The notes under the pieces are model-generated. The model worked only from the letters and a program-made list of their open reading frames with translations. It made no database searches and had not been told where the DNA came from. DNA of 64,000 bases, from positions 2,914,001 to 2,978,000 of the forward strand of contig BLLK01000022.1 in the NCBI GenBank assembly GCA_021927905.1. The letters run 5' to 3'. Made by a program: the position numbers and the translations under genes. Position 1 is the stretch's first letter, and the number at the start of each line of letters is the position of its first letter. Of this stretch, positions 55,823 through 64,000 are shown piece by piece. Source of the stretch: Chaetoceros tenuissimus. Taxonomy: Eukaryota > Bacillariophyta > Thalassiosirophyceae > Chaetocerotales > Chaetocerotaceae.

Positions 55823-57565
55823 TTACTTCATAGTGCAGAGCATACATATTGGCTTTTCTACATAGGATTTCCAAACATTACTAAATCTTCCAAGAGTACC
55901 CCCATCCAAAACACGATGGTCTCCTCCCCATGATATATTCATCAAGTGCGCTTCTACTATTTCGTTAGAGTCTCCTACGAATCTGGGAAGTCTCTGAATT
56001 TTACCCATTGCGCCTATAGCTACCTGCGGAGGCAGGACCACTGGGCTCATTACTGTGCCTCCAATCGCACCTATATTTGACATGGTGAAGGTAGGGCAGT
56101 TAAGTTCTTTTTCAGTTAGTGCCCCCTTGTCAGCCTTAAGTCGGGGTTAGTAGTCATCACAGACAACATTGATAAAAATCCAAAGGAAACAATTTTTTAA
56201 CTTACCAGCTGCCGTAAATATTGAAGATCCCGAGCAATATCTAAAATGGACTTTTGTTCGCAATTCCTCACTACAGGCACAACCAGACCAAGGGGCGAAT
56301 CAATAGCTACCCCAATATCATGCTGAGCATGCTTTGTGAGTGTCATTGTCTCGGTGTCTATGCTAGAATTTAGAATTGGATATTCATTCATTGCAAGAGA
56401 ACAGGCCTTTATTGCGAAGGGAAGATAAGATAGACTGACTCCTTTATCTTCAGCGGTAGGCTTCAGATCGTCTCTACATTGCTTCAAAGCGGAGACGTCG
56501 ACTTCATCAGAATATACCATGTGTGGAACTTTCAAAGTAGATTCCATAGCACGGACCATTATTCTGTTGTATCCTTTGATGGGAATCGTAACTTTATTGG
56601 CCGCACCCTCTCCTATATTTCTTTGATGATTCATAGAACCAAAGTCAGAAATATTTCTTATCTCATTTTGACTACCTCCTTTACCAATTTCTTTCAATAC
56701 CTGGAGAACATCACTTTTCAATACTCGCCCGTCCTTACCAGTTCCATTCAATGTCGACAGATCAATGTTGTTTTCAATAATCATTTTTCTTACAGCTGGA
56801 GTAGCAAGTATCTTTATTCTATTTCTTCTATCCTTGATTTTGTCTTTCGTAGACTCAATATCTGCATCTCTATTAGATAATTGAGAGCTGCCCTTTTCGA
56901 GTTCATGGTCAAAATTCATTTCCAAGGAATCGTTCAGTGATGATACTTCCTCAGACAAATTTGGCACTTCATGCTCACAATCCTCTTTTATGTACAATAT
57001 AGGCTCTCCTACTTTCAGCATTTCCCCTTTTACTGCGCATACTTCAGTGATGACTCCATCAAAGCGACTTGTAATGTCAACAGTTGCTTTATCACTTTGA
57101 ACTTGGCAAACATTTTGAAATTGGCGTATTTGCTGTCCAGGTGTCACGTACAGATCAATGATCTCTACTTCATGTATCCCTTCCCCAATATCTGTCAAAA
57201 GGAATGGTGTTTCTTTAGAATTTTTCGAGTCATGTTCATTGTAATGAACATCATCATCGTCATCATGTGCCAGTGATGATTTATATCGACAGTGTGAATT
57301 CAGATTGGTAACGAAGTTACTTTCAAACCAATTGTAACTTGAAGGAGGTATTGTTAGGATAGCTTTCACCACAATACTCGGATGATTATTATTGATTCCT
57401 AGCGACTGACGCTCCTAAGAATGTAGGCATTCATGAGTATTCTCAAAAGAATTTCTTTGTGAAAAACGCATATGTCTTTTGCATTTAAAGGCATAAACTT
57501 ACCATATGCTTCAAGCAGAAAACTTTTCCTCTACTAGGAATCCTACTATTGATGACACCAAACAT
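55823..57565 (-). CDS. DBT: Mitochondrial branched-chain 2-oxoacid dehydrogenase E2 (dihydrolipoyl transacylase)
   Basis: Minus strand, three exons: 57565-57503 (MFGVINSRIPSRGKVFCLKHM, an Arg-rich mitochondrial presequence), 57414-56206, and ~56134 or 56107 to 55823. The lipoyl domain has VQSDKATVDITSRFDGVI (lipoyl Lys). The peripheral-subunit-binding domain reads ATPAVRKMIIENNIDLSTLNGTG. The acyltransferase domain has KVPHMVYSDEVDVSALK and the C-terminal SWGGDHRVLDGGTLGRF (catalytic His and Asp). The ending NVWKSYVEKP matches DBT proteins. With the nearest consensus acceptor (exon starting 56135), a conserved ADKGALTEKEL segment is read, but one extra A near 56102-56104 breaks the frame. Using the AAG at 56108 keeps the frame but drops that segment. 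Confidence 0.85.
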
Positions 57566-57982
57566 GTTTCCAATTCTTTCTCTTTTACATCAAAAAGCTT
57601 TTCCAAAACAAATATGTTCTCAACCAACTATTGCAAAAGAACAGCAAGATGAAAGTTTGCTTGTCATCCAGCATTTTGTGATCAAATGGGTGTCAACATC
57701 TGAAAGAATTCTGGCAATCAGAAAAATCAATGTCATTTCCATCTTTTTAGTCCCATGTTTAATGTTGAAAAGCTGAAACTATTGCCCTTTCCTACTCTTC
57801 CTTTTCTCTTTTCATTTGCCGATCGACGAAACATTCGTCAGTTCGTCAGACAAAACAATTTCAATTGCATCATCCTTTCTCTCTTTCTCTCCTTTCAAAT
57901 CCTTCTTCAGCATCTCTATCCCAAGGCTTGATAAGATATATACTACTCTACAGTTTCCTTTGACTCTTTCAAGAAATAGAAA
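57566..57982. promoter_or_regulatory. Divergent promoter region
   Basis: 417 bp between the E2 and PPR genes. Pyrimidine tracts (about 57869-57905) and GATATATACTACTC, a TATA-like site, lie ~50 bp upstream of the PPR start. Confidence 0.35.
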
Positions 57983-60533
57983 ATGGAAAGAATAAAACAG
58001 GATTCGTCGAGAAACTCACCAATTTTAATGACTCGAGAAAATCGTACTTTTGTGGTGAGCCTTGTATTATTTCTGTTCCTCGCCCATATATGTACTCTTG
58101 TTGAAGGGTTTCAAGGGGCTACAGTTTCATATAATAGATTTCCTCGTATTCAAAAGCTAGGTGCGACTTCTGATGAAATCTATAACTCTATTGATGTGAT
58201 ATCTGCGAGAAATCCATCTCTCAAGGCTAGTAATAGAAGTAATGACCTACAGATTCTAAATGAAGAAATAGAGAAAAGAATGTCTCATGCTAATACAGAT
58301 GCAACTATAGATTATGACTGGGAAGGCATTCGAGATCTCATGCAACATATAGTGAAAACTGCCAACTATAAAAATACACAAGAACGAAAGCTAGTACATG
58401 ACTCGTTTCGACTAATTTCAAGTCAAACATTTCGCCAACCCACTTCTTTGTCATGGGATGCTGTGAAATTTGGACTTGAAATGATGGAATTGCAGGTATC
58501 AGTGGGATCGATCCCTAGGTCTTTGTGTTTACAGGCTTTGAAGTCATTGAATATATTTATGAGAAATACAAAAGGTCTATCTTTAGCAGATAGACAATTT
58601 CAGGCAAACTCAGCATTCAGGATATTACAAAGACTTTGTACTGGTGTTGGATTACATATCCCGAAAGAACAAAACAAAAATGTTCAAATATCTCTTGATG
58701 AAAGGGATTTTTGTATGGTGCTGAATGGATTCGTTAATGTTGGTGACTTGCAAATGGCTCATCGAGTTGTTGCCCTCCAATGTCGGACTGATAATGCTCC
58801 ACCTTTATCACCGATAGGTTATTCTATTTTGATCAAGGGACATGGTAGACAAGGGGATATTCAGGGTGTAGATGAACTCTTGGCCCGAGCAAAAATGAAT
58901 GACATAGAGCCTGACATCATCATGTACAATAGTTTAATCGATGCATACATCAATTGCGATGAAGTTTCAAAAGCATACTCGTTATTCAAGCAGCTGAAAG
59001 AGTTAAGACCCAGTCAAGAGGAACAAGAAAATCCACTTCCAACCCCAAATTTAAGGTCTTATAATACAATGCTAAAGGGTTTTGCAAAAGCTGAAGACAT
59101 GGAGAGTGCTCTCAGCCTAGCTAAAGAAATGGAAAATGCAAAGCTTTGGGACTCAGTGACGACAAACACACTAGTCAGCGCCGCAATTGCCACTCAGAAC
59201 TTTGCGATGGCAGAATCAATTTTGGAAAGATATACCATCATCCCGTATACTGGTAAAAAACGTTGGCATCCAAATGTGGAAGCTTATACTCAACTCATCG
59301 GTGCTTATTCTTTGAATGGAGACCTTGAAAATGCAAAGAGAGTGTTCAAGCTGATGAAAGAAAGGGGCGTCGACCCCAACGAATATACATACACAGCAAT
59401 AATGGGTGCTTTAGCAAGAGAATGGCAAACTCCTCAAATCAAAAAGCTACTTTTATATATGAAAAATGTTGATGCCATCATTCCTAGTGTTGTCACATAT
59501 AATGCAATATTGGCAGGAATAATAGAAAAAAATAATTATCAAGAGGAAGGCGACGGGTCCGATTTAGTTTATAACAAGGTCGCTGACGACGTTCTTGATA
59601 TTTTCCAAGATATGCTTGCTACAAGCGTTACACCGAATGAGATCACTGCTTCACTACTTGTTGACGCACTTGGATATTGCAAACCTTCACGACTTGACGA
59701 AACACGAAATATTATAAGTAAAATGGACGAGAATGGATTAGTGAATTCAAATAATGCCCGCATAAGTACGTCTATGATCCGAGCATACTCGAAAGCTTCT
59801 GATATCGCAGGTGCTCAACGTACTTTTGATGCAATATCCGAACCAGATACTATCGCTTTCAATGCGCTACTTAGTGCTTACTGTGATAGTGGATCCATTA
59901 GACAAGCCATGAATATTTATAGAAACAATTTCAATTTAGCAGAATTGAAGAATGGCGAATCCTACGTCAGTCATGATGTAGCTACTTACACAATCCTCAT
60001 ATCTTCGCTATTGAAAATAGGGTCGACTCAAAATGCATCTAAAATGTACAACGAGATGAAGAAAGAAGGAATTTCTCCCGATACAGGAGCCATTGATGCG
60101 TAAGTCTGCCAAGAGTTCATTTTTTCCTTTTTTATTGATACAATCTAACCAAATGCATCTAACAATTTCCCTTCACTTTTATAGAGTGCTAACTCCAATG
60201 ATTAGCCTAGGTAACTCAGTAGGTCTTACAGACAAAGATATCAATTTCATCTCTGAAGTACTTGCAGATGGTAGAAAATTAGAGTGGCCAGGAGAATATT
60301 TGAAACGCAAAGAAAAGGCAATAAAAATAATATCTTCGGGAAGAATGAGAGATTCTTCAATCGAGAGTTTAGATGAAGATCCTCTATTCAAGAGGAAAAA
60401 TTGGAACAAGGTCGACTCAGGCTTCAAATTATGGGGAGGAATTATTCCCCAGGAAACATCAAAACCAGTCATCGATGAATTCTTGGAGTCCAAAAACTGG
60501 AATGATATGGATAGTTCCTTTAGACTGTTCTAA
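57983..60533 (+). CDS. Plastid-targeted pentatricopeptide-repeat (PPR) protein
   Basis: Two exons, 57983-60099 and 60185-60533 (85-bp intron), about 821 aa. The N-terminus has a hydrophobic signal (FVVSLVLFLFLAHICTLVEG) ending VEGFQG, a plausible plastid presequence with Phe at +1. From ~residue 240 onward a series of 35-residue helical hairpins appears: PLSPIGYSILIKGHGRQGDI, DIIMYNSLIDAYINCDEVSKA, NLRSYNTMLKGFAKAEDMES, NVEAYTQLIGAYSLNGDL, NEYTYTAIMGAL, SVVTYNAILAGI, and later TIAFNALLSAYCDSGSI and DVATYTILISSLLKIGS. These are P-class PPR units, each reading one RNA base. It probably processes or stabilises a plastid transcript. The target is unknown. The C-terminal exon holds two similar KNWNxxDSxFxL blocks. 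Confidence 0.9.
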
Positions 60534-60616
60534 ATTTTTAAACCTCAGTCCTGACATTCTACAAAAGTCCTAATTATATTATAATTTGAAATTATAAGTC
60601 CACCACAAAAAATGGT

Positions 60617-61162
60617 CTACAATGCAAATGTACTCTTCTTCTTCCCCCCAGATGAGTTATCATAAGTCGGCATGCTCATGTCAACATAAAATACACCATC
60701 TTCCTTCTTTTCCTTTTCTTCTTTGGTTGGGGCTGCATCAACAGCGACGGGTTTCTTCGAAGGCTTTGCAGCCTTCTTCTCCTTTGCTGGGTAAAGTGAA
60801 CTGCCTCCCTTCTTTGTAGGAACCACTGAAGATCCTGTTGAACTTTCTTCTTTCTTTGGTGGTTCTATTCCCTTGATAGACTCAGTGGAAGCTTTTGGAG
60901 ACGAGATATCTCCATAGGAAGGAAGACCCATATCCAAGACTTTGATTGCCTCACTCACTTGCATGGAAGATGAATTGATTAGATTATTGTTGTATTCATG
61001 TGCTGTTGCCGGAATTGGGCTAAGTAGAAGAGACGCCGCTACTGCAAATGTACCAATCTCCTTTCTCATTTCAAGTTGGGTTGATGATGTCTTGGGAATC
61101 TGAGCAGGCGCGAATGCCGCCGCTAAAGGAAGCGAAACAAACAAAGCAGAGACAACCTTCAT
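60617..61162 (-). CDS. Putative thylakoid-lumen protein, unknown
   Basis: 181 aa from the ATG at 61162 (MKVVSALFVSLPLAAAFAPAQ). The open frame extends to 61186, but this start gives the clean plastid presequence with an AAAF-AP motif. A second hydrophobic signal, FAVAASLLLSPIPATAHE, with an ATA-H cleavage site, marks transfer into the thylakoid lumen. The mature part is Lys/Pro/Ser-rich. Two similar short blocks, VLDMGLPSYGDISS and YVDMSMPTYDNSSG, begin and end it. No enzyme domain. The function is unknown. It is probably a small lumenal factor of the photosynthetic membrane. Confidence 0.75.
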   Translation of the reverse strand: MKVVSALFVSLPLAAAFAPAQIPKTSSTQLEMRKEIGTFAVAASLLLSPIPATAHEYNNNLINSSSMQVSEAIKVLDMGLPSYGDISSPKASTESIKGIEPPKKEESSTGSSVVPTKKGGSSLYPAKEKKAAKPSKKPVAVDAAPTKEEKEKKEDGVFYVDMSMPTYDNSSGGKKKSTFAL

Positions 61163-61567
61163 GGTTTTTGTAATGTGAAATAACAAATGTGAAGACAGGT
61201 ATTTGAATTTGATGCAGTGGATTATGGAGGATTCGATTCTATTGGATTTCCTTTTTTTTTGGATCTACTACAATCATCTCAATTTAATGACGTCATGGCA
61301 AGACTTTAGGAAAAGGAAGAAAAGAAAAAGGGGAATTGAGAGGGAGAAGACACAAAGGGGGTCAAGCGTGACTTCAATGGCGGCGTCATTGGACGAAACA
61401 GAGAAAAATGAAGACAGAACAGAAAACAGATAAATAGATGAGCATGCCTTACTCTACGTAGTTTCGAGCTTATCTTTCACTTGCTTGTAAAAAATCTCAT
61501 CCATTGTATATTATGCTCGGTAGAGCTTTGATTTTGAATCCAAGGAAACGAATACTGAATCACAATC
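61163..61567. promoter_or_regulatory. Divergent promoter region
   Basis: About 400 bp between divergent genes. It includes AATGACGTCATGGC near 61286 with a full CRE-type palindrome TGACGTCA, and a purine tract. This is a possible bZIP (CO2/light/cAMP response) site. That class is known in diatom plastid-protein promoters. Confidence 0.45.
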
Positions 61568-62680
61568 ATGACAAACAATAATTTTTTTCTCCGTCATTTA
61601 CTCGTATTCATGGTAGTAGTTTACTGGTGCAAGAATTTTACTATTGCTTTGAGGGAAGAAGATAGAGTGAATGAATATAAGAAGCGACAATATGAATGGC
61701 CTCCCTTAATGGAAGAATATACTCCCAACAATACTGGATGGAGGAAACTTTATCAACATAGACTACATCAAGTTGAAATGGTGGAAAATCGTTCAGATAG
61801 ATATCAGGCATATCTAGCTGCTTTATATAGTGCACTCATCGGACCCTCTTCTACAGACTATGGGTGGGGAATCACAAAAGCACCAAAAAAGGTTGTTGAT
61901 AGGCTGAAAAAGAGATTGGCTGATGGTATGGCATCTGAAAACAAGAAATATGAGAGGCCAGATGTATGCTTGGAACATGGTGATGGTTTTGAACCCTTTC
62001 ATTTTGATGACCCTGAAATGAATAGAGAAATTTTGAATGAATTGTTGCCATTTCATGAATCTTGGAGTGGGGTTGAGCTTGTGCCACATTTTGCATATGG
62101 ACTTCGTGTATATCGCAATGAATCGACATTCAACATGCATTTAGATAAATCTAGTACACACATCATAAGTGGCATATTACATGTTGACCACGGAGAGAAA
62201 GATGAACCTTGGCCGCTTGTAATTGAGGATTATCACGGAAATCACAATGAAGTTTTTCTTGAATCTGGGGACTTGTTGTTTTATGAATCGAGTAAGTTGC
62301 TGCATGGAAGACCCCGGACAATGAATGGCGAGTACTACACAAGCTTATTTTTACATTACTATCCAAAGAACTGGGAAGCTGAAAGACTTCTTCAAGACAT
62401 TCACTATCGAGTGCCTCCTTCATGGGTGGACGCAGTTTCACGAAAAGAATTAGACGAAACCTCTACACTATCAGTGATCGACTCAACCTTTAAAGAGTTG
62501 GAATGTGAAGATTCCTGGTGCGGATTAGTAGATTCAAAAAAGTGGTACAGTGATGGACTTGAGTATGGACAATACCTGAGTGGTGATAACAAAGTCAAGT
62601 TGCTGGAAAACATACCCAGAGAAACAGAATTATCAAAACACTCCCAGAAAAAGTCACGACGAGAGAATTCAGAGCTATAA
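61568..62680 (+). CDS. 2-oxoglutarate/Fe(II) dioxygenase, prolyl-4-hydroxylase-like
   Basis: 370 aa, single exon. It begins with a signal anchor (LLVFMVVVYWCKNFTIAL). The double-stranded beta-helix core lies at ~residues 165-280. MHLDKSSTHIISGILHVDHG supplies the HxD iron ligands. GDLLFYESSKLLHGRPRTMNG supplies the distal His and the Arg that holds 2-oxoglutarate. SLFLHYYPKNW closes the fold. It would hydroxylate proline or another residue in secreted proteins in the ER or Golgi. Substrate class is inferred from the family. Confidence 0.85.
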   Translation: MTNNNFFLRHLLVFMVVVYWCKNFTIALREEDRVNEYKKRQYEWPPLMEEYTPNNTGWRKLYQHRLHQVEMVENRSDRYQAYLAALYSALIGPSSTDYGWGITKAPKKVVDRLKKRLADGMASENKKYERPDVCLEHGDGFEPFHFDDPEMNREILNELLPFHESWSGVELVPHFAYGLRVYRNESTFNMHLDKSSTHIISGILHVDHGEKDEPWPLVIEDYHGNHNEVFLESGDLLFYESSKLLHGRPRTMNGEYYTSLFLHYYPKNWEAERLLQDIHYRVPPSWVDAVSRKELDETSTLSVIDSTFKELECEDSWCGLVDSKKWYSDGLEYGQYLSGDNKVKLLENIPRETELSKHSQKKSRRENSEL

Positions 62681-62725
62681 AGTTTTGGCTTGAATGTACA
62701 TATGTTAAATTAATGTTATGATTAT

Positions 62726-63571
62726 CTACAACGAAGATATCCAATCAACGATACTTTCCAAAGCTTTTTCATCGTCAACAGGAACAGCATGTCCTCTTTC
62801 ATGATAGCATGATGTTACCTCAACGCCTCTTTCACAGAATGCATCACGAACCTTTTCAGCACTTTCTGGGGGATTGATTTTATCAGCTTCACCAATGATG
62901 AAAAGCATCTTTGGTACATATGAAGTATCCTGGTCTTGATCTACCTTAATCTGCATTGAATCGAAAGTTTCCATTTGCGACGAAAAAGGATTCGGCCAGG
63001 CACATCCATTCAACACAACCCTCTTCAATTTACATATTTCAGAATCATTTCGTTGTTTCAATACATTTTCAGTCCATTCCTTGCTACTGAAAAGTGCTGA
63101 TAGTAGAATGGCTCCTTGCGAATGCCCAATAACCACATCATAATTCTTGCTCAACATCGTTTCTCGGACTAATATTGAAGTCTTTTCAAAGCCTTCATAT
63201 TCAAAAGCATTAAACGATCGCACTCCTGGAGGCATTGTCCACCATTGTAATTTCTCTATATTATCCTCCTGCATTTGGAATGGAGCATTAAGGTAATCAA
63301 ATTCAACTTTACAATGATTCATCTTGGACTTCAGACGCACTTCTAAGGGTTGCAAGATTTTCTTGAACGTATCTCCATTGTTACCTTTGCCGTGCAAACA
63401 TAGCACGCTAAATGTATCATCATTGGATTTCATAGCATTCAACTTTGTAGATGATTGTGTAGAGTGCGAGTATAGTCTATTCATTGTTTTGGAAGTGAAG
63501 GAGGTCGCAACGCGAATTGAAATCATGAAAGGGAAAAAGAAGTAAATAATTTTTATGATGACTGTATTCAT
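62726..63571 (-). CDS. FSH1-type serine hydrolase
   Basis: 281 aa. The N-terminal ~45 residues contain a hydrophobic segment and a Ser/Thr-rich stretch (SFTSKTMNRLYSHSTQSS), possibly an organelle presequence. The alpha/beta hydrolase begins VLCLHGKGNNGDTF. The nucleophile elbow is VIGHSQGAILLSALF, the acid Asp lies in FIIGEADKINPP, and the His in ERGHAVP. The pattern LHGxGxN and WW-type lid match the FSH1/OVCA2 family of esterases. The physiological substrate is unknown. Confidence 0.85.
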   Translation of the reverse strand: MNTVIIKIIYFFFPFMISIRVATSFTSKTMNRLYSHSTQSSTKLNAMKSNDDTFSVLCLHGKGNNGDTFKKILQPLEVRLKSKMNHCKVEFDYLNAPFQMQEDNIEKLQWWTMPPGVRSFNAFEYEGFEKTSILVRETMLSKNYDVVIGHSQGAILLSALFSSKEWTENVLKQRNDSEICKLKRVVLNGCAWPNPFSSQMETFDSMQIKVDQDQDTSYVPKMLFIIGEADKINPPESAEKVRDAFCERGVEVTSCYHERGHAVPVDDEKALESIVDWISSL

Positions 63572-64000
63572 TTTTCCTCCAAGAAGAGCAAGTGATTTGA
63601 CTCTCTTGCTGAAATTCCTTTTTGACAGTTTTGCACCCTATATGTATGAGATCAAAGTGTTCTTTTAATTCCGATCTATGTATCTAGAAGTAGACTAATA
63701 GATATTGTATTGCTCATATATTGATAACCTTGAAACAGAAAACAGAAGCTGAGAACAGAGAGTGAAAAGTAGATATGACAGATGACAGACGATAGTGGAA
63801 AAACGTGCCTTGATACTCTTCTTTTCTCCAACAATGCGAAGTTTCTCACCCAAAAATACGACTTTACAGGATATTTGTTTATTAAATCAGCACTTATGTA
63901 GTATTCCTTTTTTGTAATGCTTTTAACTCTACAGTAATAACCCATTTATTAACCCCAATTCCCTAATTACATCATGTTACGCATATTCATGAACATTTGT
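63572..64000. other. Window edge, no supported gene
   Basis: Upstream region of the hydrolase gene. An 89-codon minus-strand frame at 63676-63945 looks like chance. Confidence 0.4.

Noticed and set aside
63676-63945. 89-codon minus-strand frame at the window edge
   Set aside because: Irregular composition, no domain, no conserved motif.

Overview
The window looks like nuclear DNA from a diatom, probably a centric one. The evidence is as follows. (i) Many proteins start with a signal peptide ending in an ASAFAP-like motif (AFVVQ, AFVAQ, SAFVTP, AFAPN, AFSPK, AFAPA), the bipartite plastid presequence of algae with secondary red plastids. (ii) Most introns are short (about 50-150 bp, one of 295 bp) with GTAAGT/GTGAGT-type donors. 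(iii) Families typical of diatoms are present: DUF6824, helicase-associated domains, Ser/Pro-rich surface proteins, and a fused MenF/D/H/C phylloquinone protein. (iv) The base composition is AT-rich. Species cannot be fixed from the sequence alone.

Layout. 1-4013 has no convincing gene. 4014-20684 holds single-copy genes: a plastid methyltransferase-like protein with a Pro-rich tail, a tandem pair of plastid-targeted two-repeat proteins, a poorly resolved spliced gene, a membrane-anchored cyclophilin-like protein, an ankyrin protein, an AsmA-like membrane protein, and a 982-aa SR-rich protein with a probable N-myristoylation site. 20846-26920 is a composite insertion bounded by a perfect 50-bp inverted repeat. 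It contains a three-exon gene cut short by a Penelope-like retroelement (PLE). The PLE has a 3634-bp full unit preceded head-to-tail by a 1.19-kb 5'-truncated copy. It carries a coiled-coil/basic ORF1, a reverse transcriptase without a visible GIY-YIG endonuclease, and a hammerhead-ribozyme-like core in both terminal repeats.

27113-38542 is metabolic: plastid phosphoglycolate phosphatase (photorespiration), plastid dihydrolipoamide dehydrogenase (E3 of plastid pyruvate dehydrogenase), a DUF6824 protein, and a ~2370-aa PHYLLO protein. PHYLLO carries MenF-MenD-MenH-MenC plus a C-terminal SRPBCC-like domain for phylloquinone/menaquinone synthesis.

39076-50728 is lineage-specific: a secreted Cys protein, a coiled-coil protein with a repeated YCxxH zinc-type array broken by in-frame stops, a BAHD/condensation-type acyltransferase, a Ser/Pro-rich single-pass surface protein and a 7TM receptor. 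50729-51600 holds helicase-associated-domain relics. Divergent histone H4 and H3 genes follow, sharing one promoter.

53571-63571 holds an MgtE-type Mg transporter, a short-chain dehydrogenase, mitochondrial branched-chain dehydrogenase E2 with an apparent frame problem, a plastid PPR protein, a thylakoid-lumen-type protein, a 2OG-Fe(II) dioxygenase and an FSH1-type serine hydrolase. The most unusual items are the PLE composite with its exact inverted repeat, the PHYLLO module order with an extra domain, and the decaying zinc-repeat array.
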